A DNA stretch of 36,337 nucleotides. It comes from Megamonas sp. UBA1796 (GTDB taxonomy: Bacteria; Bacillota; Negativicutes; Selenomonadales; Selenomonadaceae). This document shows, piece after piece, positions 7,529 to 16,153 of this stretch (its first letter is position 1; every line of letters begins with the position of its first letter). The stretch is taken from contig DCFU01000021.1 in NCBI GenBank assembly GCA_002319795.1, positions 1 to 36,337 on the forward strand, given 5' to 3'. Both the position numbers and the translations under genes were made by a program. The notes beneath the pieces are model-generated. The model worked only from the letters and a program-made list of their open reading frames with translations. It ran no database searches and was not told the origin of the DNA.

Positions 7529-8296
7529 ATGGAAATCACAAATTATATTGGCATAGATATAGGCTCAACCGCAGCGAAGGTAGTGGTTTTGGGGGCTGCA
7601 GAACTGCGCTTTGTGCTTCCTACGGGCTGGAGCAGTCCGGATACAGCGCAGGCAATCCGGCGTGAACTGGAACGTCAGGGAATTGTGCTGGCAGATTCTT
7701 TGGTGATTGCTACAGGCTATGGACGGCGTGCCGTTGCTTATGCAGAAACCCAGATTACTGAGATTACCTGTCATGCGGCGGGATGTGCTGACGAACATCC
7801 CAACTGCACGATCATTGATGTGGGAGGGCAGGATACCAAAGCAATTCATCTTACGGATGGAAAAGTGGATGATTTTATCATGAATGATAAATGCTCGGCG
7901 GGCACGGGAAAGTTCGTCGAAATTATGGCGAATCGTCTAAGCTGCGATATTGATACACTTTTTTCGCTGGCTGCGAAGGGGAAGATTCTGCCTATCAGTT
8001 CACTTTGTACGGTATTCGCTGAATCGGAGATCATCGGCTACATTGGTAATGGCTGCAAACGCGAGGATATTGCTGCGGGCATTGTGGACAGCGTATCTGA
8101 AAAAGTTGCACAAATGGCGCAGAAGCTGCCGTTGGAGCACGAGGTGCTCCTTACAGGAGGATTGAGTCATCTTCAATATTTTGCCGAAAGCCTGGGACGG
8201 AAGCTGCGGCATCCTGTGGCTTTGCGGGCAAATGGACGATATGCCGGGGCTTATGGTGCCGCGCTTTTAGCAAGGCGCCGGGGGGCTGCGCAATGA
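7529..8296 (+). CDS. ASKHA-family ATP-dependent activase/reductase (YjiL / HgdC type)
   Basis: A 255-residue BadF/BadG/BcrA/BcrD-type ATPase. In known relatives a homodimer holds one [4Fe-4S] cluster at its interface and uses ATP hydrolysis to push an electron into the partner enzyme. Visible are phosphate-1 motif GIDIGSTAAK (residues 8-17), ATGYGRRAV, phosphate-2 motif IDVGGQDTKAI (96-106), adenosine motif LTGGLS, and the two cluster cysteines C122 (NDKCSAGTGKF) and C160 (SSLCTVFAESEI), corresponding to the two Cys per subunit of HgdC. It is the expected partner of the double-cubane protein two genes upstream. GAGGAG precedes the ATG, and the end overlaps the next start as ATGA. Confidence 0.9.
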   Translation: MEITNYIGIDIGSTAAKVVVLGAAELRFVLPTGWSSPDTAQAIRRELERQGIVLADSLVIATGYGRRAVAYAETQITEITCHAAGCADEHPNCTIIDVGGQDTKAIHLTDGKVDDFIMNDKCSAGTGKFVEIMANRLSCDIDTLFSLAAKGKILPISSLCTVFAESEIIGYIGNGCKREDIAAGIVDSVSEKVAQMAQKLPLEHEVLLTGGLSHLQYFAESLGRKLRHPVALRANGRYAGAYGAALLARRRGAAQ

Positions 8297-9450
8297 GACA
8301 GATTTATTTGGATAATGCGGCAACCTCTTTTCCCAAGGCTCCCGGAGTTGCGGAAGCTATGCTGCATTATATCCGTGATATCGGTGCGAATATCAACCGC
8401 AGCACCTATGCACAGGCGATGAATGCCGCATCTATTGTACTGGATGCCCGTCGCCGGCTTGCCAGCCTTGTTCATTTTCCGGGACCGGCAACACATGTTA
8501 TTTTTACACCGGGGGCTACGTATGGCCTCAATCTCATTCTAAAAGGTTCGTTGAAAAGTGGCGAACATATAATCGTGAGCAGTCTGGAGCACAATGCGGT
8601 CATGCGGCCGCTGGCAGAGCTTCGGGCTCAGGGGGTTGCGGTTTCCTGCATACCGGCAGATGCGGAGGGGCGTACAGATGTACAGGTGTTTGCAGGTCTC
8701 ATCCAACCTGCTACTCGTCTTGTTCTTGTATCACATGCATCGAACGTAAGTGGAAATGTTTTTCCTTTGGAGGAAATTGCCGAAATATGTCATCAAAGGA
8801 ATCTGCCGCTGGCGCTTGACGCCTCGCAGTCAGCAGGGCACATACCTATTGATTTTGCCGGGTGGAACCTTTCTGCTCTTTGTGTACCAGGACACAAGGG
8901 TTTGCTTGGCCCGCAGGGCATAGGCGCGGTCCTTTTGTCGGAGGGGTTTGCCAACCGCTTACGTCCTTTGGTTACAGGGGGCACAGGCAGCGCATCAGAT
9001 AGCGAGGTGCAGCCGGAGTGGCTTCCGGATCGTTTTGAGGCGGGAACGCAAAATGTGCCGGGTATTTTTGGCCTGCAGGCGGCGCTTGTTTATCTGGAAC
9101 AGCGGGGAGTTCGAAGCATTGCGGCGCATGAGGCATTGCTTACGGAAAGCTTTTTAGCCGGGCTGCAGGGTCTGCCACTGCGCGTTCTGGGTGGGGAAGC
9201 CATGGAACGTGTTGGGGTGGTGTCACTTAACTTTTCTGCCATGGATAATGCCAGTGTAGCTTTTCAACTGGAGGAAAGATATGGCATTCTCACACGCTGC
9301 GGGCTGCACTGCGCACCCGCTGCGCATCGTACGCTGGGAAGCTTTCCTGCGGGCAGCGTGCGCTTTTCCTTTGGCTATGCGAATACCCGGGAAGAGGTCG
9401 AGCTTACGCTGCAGGCCATACGCGAAATCTGTAAGCAGCGGGAACTTTGA
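8293..9450 (+). CDS. Cysteine desulfurase-like class V aminotransferase (EF2568 family)
   Basis: A 385-residue PLP enzyme of the TIGR01977/EF2568 branch of the IscS/SufS/selenocysteine-lyase fold. PLP residues are visible: H100 stacking on the ring (SLEHNAV), D176 (LDASQSAG) and the Schiff-base lysine K202 (PGHKGLLGP). The mobile-loop cysteine that would carry the persulfide is C336 in TRCGLHCAP, with a second Cys at 340. Biochemistry of this branch is little known. Cysteine desulfuration or selenocysteine cleavage is the likely reaction. It overlaps the activase by four bases (ATGA), so the enzyme is made with the Fe-S machinery, and no IscU or SufU scaffold is nearby. A strong terminator follows. 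Confidence 0.85.
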   Translation: MRQIYLDNAATSFPKAPGVAEAMLHYIRDIGANINRSTYAQAMNAASIVLDARRRLASLVHFPGPATHVIFTPGATYGLNLILKGSLKSGEHIIVSSLEHNAVMRPLAELRAQGVAVSCIPADAEGRTDVQVFAGLIQPATRLVLVSHASNVSGNVFPLEEIAEICHQRNLPLALDASQSAGHIPIDFAGWNLSALCVPGHKGLLGPQGIGAVLLSEGFANRLRPLVTGGTGSASDSEVQPEWLPDRFEAGTQNVPGIFGLQAALVYLEQRGVRSIAAHEALLTESFLAGLQGLPLRVLGGEAMERVGVVSLNFSAMDNASVAFQLEERYGILTRCGLHCAPAAHRTLGSFPAGSVRFSFGYANTREEVELTLQAIREICKQREL

Positions 9451-9456
9451 TGTGAA

Positions 9457-9507
9457 AATAAGCTTCGGCCATTCTGTTTTTAGAGAATGTGCCGGAGCTT
9501 ATTTTTT
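9457..9507 (+). terminator. Strong intrinsic terminator closing the double-cubane operon
   Basis: AATAAGCT, CGGC and ATTCT on the left pair with AGAAT, GCCG and AGCTTATT on the right with small bulges, followed by a T-run. Confidence 0.85.
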
Positions 9508-9709
9508 CTGATGGAGTGTAATTCGTAAGTTTAGGTTTCTTTGCTGGTTTCATAAAATGAGAATATCATGTATAATAATAGCTGCATATTATTATGTGGG
9601 GCTGATAAATTATAATGTAGATATAATGCTTTTTTCAGCCGTTTTTAAGAAATATTTTCTATAATCAAAGCAGGATTAAGGAAATATATATGGAATCAGG
9701 GGGAGAAAT

Positions 9710-10210
9710 ATGAAAAAAACAATTTTAACTGCCGCACTTTTGACGGTACTGGGAACGACAACGGCTATGGCTGCGCCAGTGAATACTATGGCGAACAACG
9801 AGACCGCTATTGGAGTTGGTACGAAGGAATCTTATATCGAGCATAAGTTTACGCCGAAACTTACGGCAGGCTATCAATATGTGGATCGTGATCAGTACAA
9901 TAAGCAGAATGATATTTATGCGCAGTATGATCTTGTAGGCTCACATGTCAAGGCTGTTGCCGGTTGGCGCAATAAACTGCCGGGTGATAAGAGCAATGTA
10001 TATGGCGGAATTGCAGTGAGCACGCCGGCTGTATTAGGCTTTGAGGCATATGCTTCTTATGTGAAGGGGGCGGATTTTGGTGAGACGCAGGTTGGATTGA
10101 ACAAAAGTCTCATTGCCAATGTAGATCTCAATATAAATTATCATAACTTCGCACCGGATAATGGTCATCATGAGAATGGTATTGGTGCTGGTGTTACAGT
10201 TAAATTCTAA
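9710..10210 (+). CDS. Small outer-membrane beta-barrel protein
   Basis: A 166-residue precursor. Residues 1-21 are a classical Sec signal peptide (KK, hydrophobic core, AMA-A cleavage site). The mature part alternates hydrophobic and polar residues with aromatic girdles (TAGYQYVDRDQY, NDIYAQYDLVG, VKAVAGWRNKL, GFEAYASYVKG, NVDLNINYHNF) and ends in VTVKF. A C-terminal Phe strand is the BAM recognition signal of outer-membrane barrels. The size suits an eight-strand barrel. The GGGGGAGA ribosome site fits the ATG. Own terminator and no operon partner. This gene is direct evidence that the host has an outer membrane. The function is unknown. Confidence 0.75.
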   Translation: MKKTILTAALLTVLGTTTAMAAPVNTMANNETAIGVGTKESYIEHKFTPKLTAGYQYVDRDQYNKQNDIYAQYDLVGSHVKAVAGWRNKLPGDKSNVYGGIAVSTPAVLGFEAYASYVKGADFGETQVGLNKSLIANVDLNINYHNFAPDNGHHENGIGAGVTVKF

Positions 10211-10224
10211 AGGTATGTATTTTG

Positions 10225-10263
10225 ACCGCTGCTTCAATTTTTGTGAGGCAGCGGTTTTTTTTA
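10225..10263 (+). terminator. Strong intrinsic terminator
   Basis: ACCGCTGC (10225-10232) pairs with GCAGCGGT (10248-10255) and is followed by eight T. Confidence 0.9.
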
Positions 10264-10327
10264 TGTGCTTGTCAGTTTTTTTTATAAATGTCATAATAAA
10301 GGAAACACCTGCTGGGAGGAAAACAGG

Positions 10328-11419
10328 ATGGAGCAGAATGAACTTCATATAATGTACGGAAATGATATCGGCAACATGACATATGAACTTCTGGAGAAAC
10401 TCGATATCGCGCGCAGTCTCAGACCAGATATGCGTATTGCGCTAAAGCCGAATTTTGTGGTAGCAAAGGATGCATCATCGGGAGCAACAACGCATCCAGA
10501 GATTGCTGAGGCTGTTCTGCGCTATTTGCGGGCGCATGGGATGGAGCATATTTCTATTATGGAAGGTTCATGGGTTGGAGACCAGACAAAGCGGGCTTTC
10601 CAGGTTTGCGGCTATGAGAAACTGTCTGAGAAATATCATGTGCCGCTCTATGATTTGAAGGATGATAAGTTTGTTGAACGGCAGGTAGGAGATTTAAAGC
10701 TGCGTATCTGCGAAAAGCCCTTATTGGAAACAGATTATCTCATTGACCTGCCGGTTCTCAAGGCGCATTGCCAGACCGGTATGACCTGCGCTATGAAGAA
10801 TCTCAAGGGGTGTCTGCCGGATGTTGAGAAGCGCCGGCTCCATGAACTTGGGCTGTCCAAGCCCATTGCTTATTTGGCAAAAGTCCTGCGGCCACAGCTT
10901 ATTCTGGTGGACGCGATCTGCGGTGATCTTACATTTGAAGAAGGCGGAAATCCTGTGCGTATGGATCGCATCATTGCGGGAGTCGATCCTGTGCTTGTCG
11001 ATACTTATGGGGCGTCGCTTCTGGGCTTTGCCCCGGAGGATGTTGCGTATATCAAGATTGCCGAAACCATTGGTGTCGGCAGTACGGATATTGCGTCTGC
11101 CGATATTCATGAGTATAATGCACAAGCCAGGAAAAAAATCCGCTTTGTACCAAGTGACCGGGCACAACGTCTGGCCAAGGATGTTCTGGCTGAAAATGCT
11201 TGCTCGGCCTGTTATGGCAGTCTTATTCATGCTCTGCAGCGTATACAGGAAAGCGGTGGACATTGTTCGAACCAAAAAATCTATATAGGGCAGGGTTTTC
11301 GTGGTAAAAGCGGCGATGGAGCGGGCATTGGCAGCTGTACCTGTGGCTTCAGGAAAAGCCTGGCCGGCTGTCCGCCAACCGCGAAGGCTATGGTGGAATT
11401 CCTGCGGGAGAACAGTTGA
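10328..11419 (+). CDS. DUF362-domain protein with C-terminal cysteine cluster
   Basis: The open frame extends upstream to 10265, but the ATG at 10328 has GGGAGG eight bases before it and starts at the family boundary, giving 363 residues. The body is DUF362: IALKPNFVVAKDASSGATTHP, then HISIMEGSW, YLIDLPVLKAHCQTGMTCAMKN and LKGCLPD, and a VDAICG...DPVLVD segment. DUF362 proteins are found in anaerobes, often fused to ferredoxin domains, and none has a settled function. Here the C-terminal 80 residues carry CSACYG, later a GSCTCGF and a GCPPTA, five Cys in a pattern that could hold an Fe-S cluster, although it is not a classical 2x[4Fe-4S] ferredoxin. It lies downstream of the double-cubane operon but behind two terminators. 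Confidence 0.75.
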   Translation: MEQNELHIMYGNDIGNMTYELLEKLDIARSLRPDMRIALKPNFVVAKDASSGATTHPEIAEAVLRYLRAHGMEHISIMEGSWVGDQTKRAFQVCGYEKLSEKYHVPLYDLKDDKFVERQVGDLKLRICEKPLLETDYLIDLPVLKAHCQTGMTCAMKNLKGCLPDVEKRRLHELGLSKPIAYLAKVLRPQLILVDAICGDLTFEEGGNPVRMDRIIAGVDPVLVDTYGASLLGFAPEDVAYIKIAETIGVGSTDIASADIHEYNAQARKKIRFVPSDRAQRLAKDVLAENACSACYGSLIHALQRIQESGGHCSNQKIYIGQGFRGKSGDGAGIGSCTCGFRKSLAGCPPTAKAMVEFLRENS

Positions 11420-11453
11420 GACCTTCGGAGCAGGTCCTTTTGCCAGATTTGGT

Positions 11454-11482
11454 TTGACAGGTATTTCGTATCTCATTATAAT
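11454..11482 (+). promoter_or_regulatory. Consensus sigma-A promoter of serS
   Basis: Perfect TTGACA (11454-11459), 17-bp spacer and perfect TATAAT (11477-11482). The leader to the GTG at 11547 is only about 60 bases, too short for a T-box. Just upstream, GACCT/AGGTC (11420-11436) and TTTT form a weak terminator for the DUF362 gene. Confidence 0.85.
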
Positions 11483-11546
11483 ATAAGGATGGAATGCCGT
11501 AGTAGATATGCGCCATGGAGCGCTGAATATGTGGAGGTCGTATAGA

Positions 11547-12827
11547 GTGTTAGATATTAAATTTGTCAGGGACAATCTGGAGCTCGTTCAGAAGGCATTG
11601 GAGAATCGCCATAATTCTTTAAAGCTGGATCGTTTTACTGAACTGGAAACACGCCGCCGTGAGATACTCAATGAGGTAGAGGGACTTAAGGGGCAGCGAA
11701 ATACGGTTTCCAGACAAATCAGCGAAATGAAGAAGAACAAGGAAAATACAGATGCTATTGTAGTTGAGATGCGCCAGGTGGGCGAGAAAATCAGTGCTAT
11801 GGATGAAGAACTCAAGGGAGTTGAGTCCGGCCTGCGCGACATTATGCTAAATATTCCGAATATCCCGAATGCCGATGTACCGATAGGGCTTGATGAGCGT
11901 GATAATCCGGAAATCCGTCGCTGGGGTGAGCCAGCTAAGTTTGATTTTGAACCGAAAGCGCATTGGGACATCGGTGCAGAGCTTGATATTCTAGACCCGG
12001 AGCGTGCTGCCAAAGTCACAGGGGCGAGGTTTACCTTCTATAAAGGACTTGGGGCGAGGCTGGAGCGTGCCGTTATAAACTTTATGATGGATCTTCATGC
12101 GGATAAACATGGCTATACGGAAATGCTTGCACCTTATATTGCCAACAAAGAGAGTATGATAGGCACAGGTCAGCTGCCAAAGTTTGCGGAGGATATGTTC
12201 AAGCTTGAGGGAATGGATTATTATCTTGTACCGACAGCAGAAGTTCCGGCCACGAACTATCATCGTGAAGAAATCCTGGATGGCGATCAGTTGCCAGAGC
12301 GTTATACCGTTTATACGGCCTGTTTCCGTGCGGAGGCCGGTAGTGCCGGGCGTGACACGCGCGGTCTGATTCGACAGCATCAGTTCAACAAGGTTGAGCT
12401 CATTAAGTTTGTGAAGCCAGAGGATTCTTGGGACGAGCTGGAGTCCATGGTGGATAATGCCGAGGATGTGCTTCGCGTTTTGGAAATTCCTTATCATGTT
12501 GTGCTGCTTTGTACGGGTGATATGGGCTTTACTTCGGCTAAGACTTATGATATCGAGGTGTGGCTGCCGAGCCAGCATATGTATCGTGAGATTTCCTCCT
12601 GTTCGAACACGCTTGATTATCAAGCCCGTCGTGCGAACATAAAGTTCCGTCGTGCGCCGAAGGCCAAGCCGGAGTTTGTACACACCTTGAATGGCTCAGG
12701 GCTTGCTGTAGGGCGTACGGTTGCAGCAATTCTTGAGAATTATCAGCAGGCAGATGGTTCTGTGGTGATTCCAAAGGCACTTGTGCCATATATGGGCGGC
12801 GTCACAGTCATCAAAAAGTCAGAATAA
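11547..12827 (+). CDS. serS: Seryl-tRNA synthetase
   Basis: Class II aminoacyl-tRNA synthetase charging tRNA-Ser (and tRNA-Sec where present). The frame is open from 11508, but GTG at 11547 gives the canonical start (M)LDIKFVRDN with GGAGG ten bases upstream, for 426 residues, the usual length. Residues 1-110 are the long antiparallel coiled-coil arm that grips the tRNA (EVEGLKGQRNTVSRQI, MRQVGEKISAMDEELK). The catalytic core shows motif 2 in TACFRAEAGSAGRDTRGLIR and motif 3 in GSGLAVGRTVAAILENYQ. Single-gene unit with its own consensus promoter and terminator. A tRNA-Ser gene lies 5.6 kb downstream, probably by coincidence. Confidence 0.98.
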   Translation: MLDIKFVRDNLELVQKALENRHNSLKLDRFTELETRRREILNEVEGLKGQRNTVSRQISEMKKNKENTDAIVVEMRQVGEKISAMDEELKGVESGLRDIMLNIPNIPNADVPIGLDERDNPEIRRWGEPAKFDFEPKAHWDIGAELDILDPERAAKVTGARFTFYKGLGARLERAVINFMMDLHADKHGYTEMLAPYIANKESMIGTGQLPKFAEDMFKLEGMDYYLVPTAEVPATNYHREEILDGDQLPERYTVYTACFRAEAGSAGRDTRGLIRQHQFNKVELIKFVKPEDSWDELESMVDNAEDVLRVLEIPYHVVLLCTGDMGFTSAKTYDIEVWLPSQHMYREISSCSNTLDYQARRANIKFRRAPKAKPEFVHTLNGSGLAVGRTVAAILENYQQADGSVVIPKALVPYMGGVTVIKKSE

Positions 12828-12839
12828 GAATTTTGTTTT

Positions 12840-12868
12840 TAAGAGGTGCTGCATGCAGGCACCTCTTT
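12840..12868 (+). terminator. Intrinsic terminator after serS
   Basis: AAGAGGTGC pairs with GCACCTCTT around a nine-base loop, then TTTT. Confidence 0.9.
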
Positions 12869-12967
12869 TGTTTTTTATGGATAGACTTTCTAGTTCGGAA
12901 TGTCTGTGGTATGTATTTTTATGACAAACAAATAGAGTAAAATACGGGTATGCAAGGCAAAAAACTA

Positions 12968-12996
12968 TTGACTATTGTAAATCTGTAAACTATAAT
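12968..12996 (+). promoter_or_regulatory. Promoter of the liv operon
   Basis: TTGACT (12968-12973), 17-bp spacer, TATAAT (12991-12996). An approximately 75-base leader to the livK ATG follows. I could not identify a riboswitch in it. Confidence 0.75.
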
Positions 12997-13079
12997 AAAA
13001 TCCATTAGCATACGATGTGCCGGAACGGGATCAGGGGTCAGTCGTGTACTGAGAGAATGTTATAGGGAGAGATGGAGAT

Positions 13080-14246
13080 ATGTTTAGCAAGAGAAGCTTA
13101 TGTATCGCAGGGGTGCTGGTTGGTACCGTCATGCTCGGCGGTGTGTTTTCCGGTTGTGGGGATGATACGAAAAGTAATGAAATCAAGATTGGTGCGAATT
13201 TTGAGCTGACAGGTAATGTTGCTAATTACGGAAGTGCAACGTTTGATGGTCTGCAGCTGGCGATTGATGAAGCCAATGAGGCAGGCGGTGTCAATGGCAA
13301 GAAGATTGTCCTTGTGAAGGCCGATAGCAAATCTGAAGCCTCTGAGGCAGCCAATGCGGCTACAAAACTTATATCGGACGATAAGGTCAAGGTTCTTGTA
13401 GGGCCAGCGACGACAGCGAGTGTGCTTGCTGAGTCTCAGATTGCCACAGACAATAAGGTCCCAGTTATTGCTCCATGTGCAACAAGCCCCAAGGTCACGG
13501 TGGATAACGGCGCAGTGAAGCCGTTTATTTTCCGCAGCTGCTTTATAGATCCATTGCAGGGAGATGTCATGGCTACATTCGCTACGAAGACGTTGAATGC
13601 AAAGACTGCTGTTATCTATATAGATTCCAGTTCGGATTATTCCAAGAGCCTCGGACAGGTATTCAAGGAAAAGTTTGAGGCTGCTGGTGGTAAGGTACTT
13701 ATGGAAGAGGCCTTCCTGCAAAAGGATCAGGACTTCAAGGCAACCCTTACAAAGCTTAAGACGGCGAATGCCGATGTCATCTTTGTTCCGGCTTACTACG
13801 AAGAAGTTGGTAAAATCGTAAAGCAGGCACGTGAACTTGGTATTATGCAGCCGATACTTGGTACGGATGGCTGGGATGACACGAAGGTTGTGGATATTGC
13901 TGGGGCAGCTGCGCTGAACAATACATTCTTCAGTTCGCATTATTCCGATCAGGACAAGGATGTACAGAGCTTTATTGATGCATTTAAGAAGAAATATGAT
14001 CATGCACCGAACGTCTTTGCGGCACTGGGCTATGATGCGGGCAAGATGCTGATTGATGCAATCAAACGCGCAGGCAGTGACGATCCGGAGAAGATACAGA
14101 AGGCTATTGAGGAAACCAAGGATTTGCAGGTTGGTACAGGCAAGATTACGATGGATAAGGACCATAATCCAATCAAGAGTGCGGTTATCCTCGAGATGAA
14201 GGATGGCGTCAAAGTACTTAAAGAGAAAATCACGCCGCAGGCCTGA
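13080..14246 (+). CDS. livK: Branched-chain amino-acid ABC transporter, substrate-binding lipoprotein
   Basis: A 388-residue type I periplasmic-binding protein (Peripla_BP_6/LivJ-LivK class). The lipobox VFSGC places the lipid-modified cysteine at residue 26. The mature domain begins with IKIGANFELTGNVANYGSATFDGLQLAIDEAN and carries the hinge features VLVGPATTASVLAESQIA and VIAPCATSP. It captures Leu/Ile/Val or a related amino acid and hands it to LivHM. The exact ligand cannot be read from sequence. First gene of the liv operon. A hairpin between it and livH would make the binding protein more abundant than the permease. Confidence 0.93.
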   Translation: MFSKRSLCIAGVLVGTVMLGGVFSGCGDDTKSNEIKIGANFELTGNVANYGSATFDGLQLAIDEANEAGGVNGKKIVLVKADSKSEASEAANAATKLISDDKVKVLVGPATTASVLAESQIATDNKVPVIAPCATSPKVTVDNGAVKPFIFRSCFIDPLQGDVMATFATKTLNAKTAVIYIDSSSDYSKSLGQVFKEKFEAAGGKVLMEEAFLQKDQDFKATLTKLKTANADVIFVPAYYEEVGKIVKQARELGIMQPILGTDGWDDTKVVDIAGAAALNNTFFSSHYSDQDKDVQSFIDAFKKKYDHAPNVFAALGYDAGKMLIDAIKRAGSDDPEKIQKAIEETKDLQVGTGKITMDKDHNPIKSAVILEMKDGVKVLKEKITPQA

Positions 14247-14263
14247 TTGAAAGAATAGTTGGA

Positions 14264-14291
14264 GAGGGCCGCAGCAATGCGGCTCTTTTTT
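14264..14291 (+). terminator. Intercistronic partial terminator between livK and livH
   Basis: GAGGGCCGC pairs with GCGGCTC across a short loop and is followed by TTTTTT. The remaining liv genes have no promoter of their own that I can see, so some read-through is expected. This is a common way to over-produce the binding protein. Confidence 0.75.
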
Positions 14292-14308
14292 CGGGGGAGG
14301 TAAAGAAT

Positions 14309-15196
14309 ATGGACTTTATGCAACAGCTGGTACAGCAGCTCATCAATGGTATTTCTCTGGGCAGCATCTATGCTCTCATCGCTCTTGGATATACTATGAT
14401 TTATGGTATTATCAAGCTTATCAATTTTGCACATGGCGATATTTATATGGTAGGTGCTTATATAGGTTATTTCTCGATTACGATGGCACATCTTTCTATA
14501 GTTCCATCCCTTATTATTTCTATGGTGGTCACCGGGCTTTTGGGGATGCTCATCGAGCGACTGGCCTATAAACCGCTGCGACATGCGCCGCGTATATCTG
14601 TGCTTATCACGGCTATTGGGGTATCCTTTTTTTTGGAATACACAAGCATGTATTTTGTATCGCCCACGCCGCGTACGTTTCCGGCAGTATTTGACAATAT
14701 AGCCTATCATTTTGGGCCATTTATAATCAATGGCCAGCAGATGCTTATCTTTGGCATTACCTTTATCCTTATGGTGGCACTCACCTATATTGTTCAGAGG
14801 ACGAAAATCGGCAAAGCTATGCGTGCGGTGTCCTTTGACACAGAGACAGCACAACTTATGGGTATTGATGCAAACCGTATCATCTCTATCACCTTTGGCA
14901 TTGGCTCGGCATTAGCTGCGGCAGGTGGTGTGCTCGTAGGCGTATACTATAATTCAATTGATCCGCTTATGGGCATTATGCCGGGACTCAAGGCCTTTGT
15001 CGCGGCTGTGCTTGGCGGTATTGGTATTTTGCCGGGAGCTATGGTGGGAGGACTTATACTCGGCGTAATCGAGGCGCTTGTGTCAGGTTTTGTCTCTTCC
15101 ACCTTTCGTGATGCGGCAGCATTTGCTATTCTTATTTTGGTCCTGCTGTTCAAGCCGTCGGGCATCTTCGGCAAGAATACGCGAGAGAAAGTGTAG
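14309..15196 (+). CDS. livH: Branched-chain amino-acid ABC transporter permease
   Basis: A 295-residue membrane protein of the LivH family with about eight helices. Diagnostic stretches are the opening QLINGISLGSIYALIALGYTMIYGIIKLINFAHGD, the RAVSFDTETAQLMGIDANRII coupling loop that contacts the ATPases, and the end LLFKPSGIFGKNTREKV. It forms the translocation channel with LivM. GGGGGAGG precedes the ATG. The gene ends directly at the start region of livM. Confidence 0.95.
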   Translation: MDFMQQLVQQLINGISLGSIYALIALGYTMIYGIIKLINFAHGDIYMVGAYIGYFSITMAHLSIVPSLIISMVVTGLLGMLIERLAYKPLRHAPRISVLITAIGVSFFLEYTSMYFVSPTPRTFPAVFDNIAYHFGPFIINGQQMLIFGITFILMVALTYIVQRTKIGKAMRAVSFDTETAQLMGIDANRIISITFGIGSALAAAGGVLVGVYYNSIDPLMGIMPGLKAFVAAVLGGIGILPGAMVGGLILGVIEALVSGFVSSTFRDAAAFAILILVLLFKPSGIFGKNTREKV

Positions 15197-15205
15197 GTGG
15201 CAGAT

Positions 15206-16153
15206 ATGAATTCACTTCGTAAAACAGATCTCATCATGCTGGTTTTTGGTGTGGCACTTTTTATTGTGCTGCAGGGGCTTATTACGGGACGTATTCTGAA
15301 CTCGTTTTGGCAACTGAATCTGATTATTCTTTGCATCAATATTATTTTGTCTGTGAGCCTGAATCTTATCAACGGCTATACAGGTCAATTCTCTTTGGGG
15401 CATGCTGGCTTTATGGCCATAGGAGCTTACGTGAGTGTTGTCCTAACAACGAATTTTCATTGGCCGTTTCTTATTGCTCTTCTTGCCGGTGGTGCTGGTG
15501 CGGGCTTCTTAGGCTTCCTTATTGGCTTACCGACACTCCGTCTTTATGGGGACTACCTCGCTATTGCTACGCTGGGGCTTGGAGAGATCATACGTATCAC
15601 GATTATGAACATCGAATATGTCGGTGGTGCGGCGGGGTTTATGAATATCCCGCATAATACTACATTTACCTGGGCGTTCTTCCTCATGCTGGCGACGCTT
15701 TTCATTATAAAAAACTTTGTGAATTCAACACATGGCCGTGCCTGTATTGCTATACGCGAGAATGAAATAGCGGCAGAGGCCATGGGCATCAATACCACGA
15801 AGTACAAGGTTATGGCGTTTACGATTGGTGCAGGCTTCGCCGGAGTAGCCGGGGGTCTTTTTGCGCATTGTTTCTATATTATTAATCCGACATCGTTTAC
15901 GTTCATGCAGTCGTTTAACTACCTGATCATGGTCGTGCTCGGCGGATTAGGTTCGATAACTGGTTCTATCGCCGGAGCTTTCGCGGTTACATTTGTTTCG
16001 GCAGGACTTGCGAGCTGGCCGGAGTTCCGTATGATTATTTATGCGCTCATGTTGATTTTATTGATGTTTTATCGCCCGCAGGGCCTTTTCGGTTATATCG
16101 AGATTACAGATTTCAAGATATTCAGCCGCTTCAGGGGAGGGCGTAAATCATGA
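15206..16153 (+). CDS. livM: Branched-chain amino-acid ABC transporter permease
   Basis: The second permease subunit, with the LivM hallmarks SLNLINGYTGQFSLGHAGFMAIGAY, LRLYGDYLAIATLGLGEIIR, the coupling loop RENEIAAEAMGINTTKYKVMAF and the end YRPQGLFG. Two starts are possible: GTG at 15197 directly after the livH stop (318 residues) or ATG at 15206 (315 residues). I prefer the ATG because AGGTGG sits just before it. The stop overlaps livG by four bases. Confidence 0.95.
   Translation: MNSLRKTDLIMLVFGVALFIVLQGLITGRILNSFWQLNLIILCINIILSVSLNLINGYTGQFSLGHAGFMAIGAYVSVVLTTNFHWPFLIALLAGGAGAGFLGFLIGLPTLRLYGDYLAIATLGLGEIIRITIMNIEYVGGAAGFMNIPHNTTFTWAFFLMLATLFIIKNFVNSTHGRACIAIRENEIAAEAMGINTTKYKVMAFTIGAGFAGVAGGLFAHCFYIINPTSFTFMQSFNYLIMVVLGGLGSITGSIAGAFAVTFVSAGLASWPEFRMIIYALMLILLMFYRPQGLFGYIEITDFKIFSRFRGGRKS

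Noticed and set aside
5964..8296. Amino-acid fermentation 2-hydroxyacyl-CoA dehydratase (HgdABC type)
   Set aside because: Only one dehydratase-like subunit, no CoA-transferase, and the companion genes are sulfur-related. The double-cubane group fits better.
11483..11546. T-box riboswitch before serS
   Set aside because: The leader from the consensus promoter to the start codon is about 60 bases, with no specifier loop or T-box sequence.
10721..11575. Minus-strand ORF of 284 codons
   Set aside because: Antisense to the DUF362 gene and the serS promoter. No recognisable motif.
13098..14165. Minus-strand ORF of 355 codons
   Set aside because: Exact antisense shadow of livK. The plus-strand protein has lipobox and full family homology.
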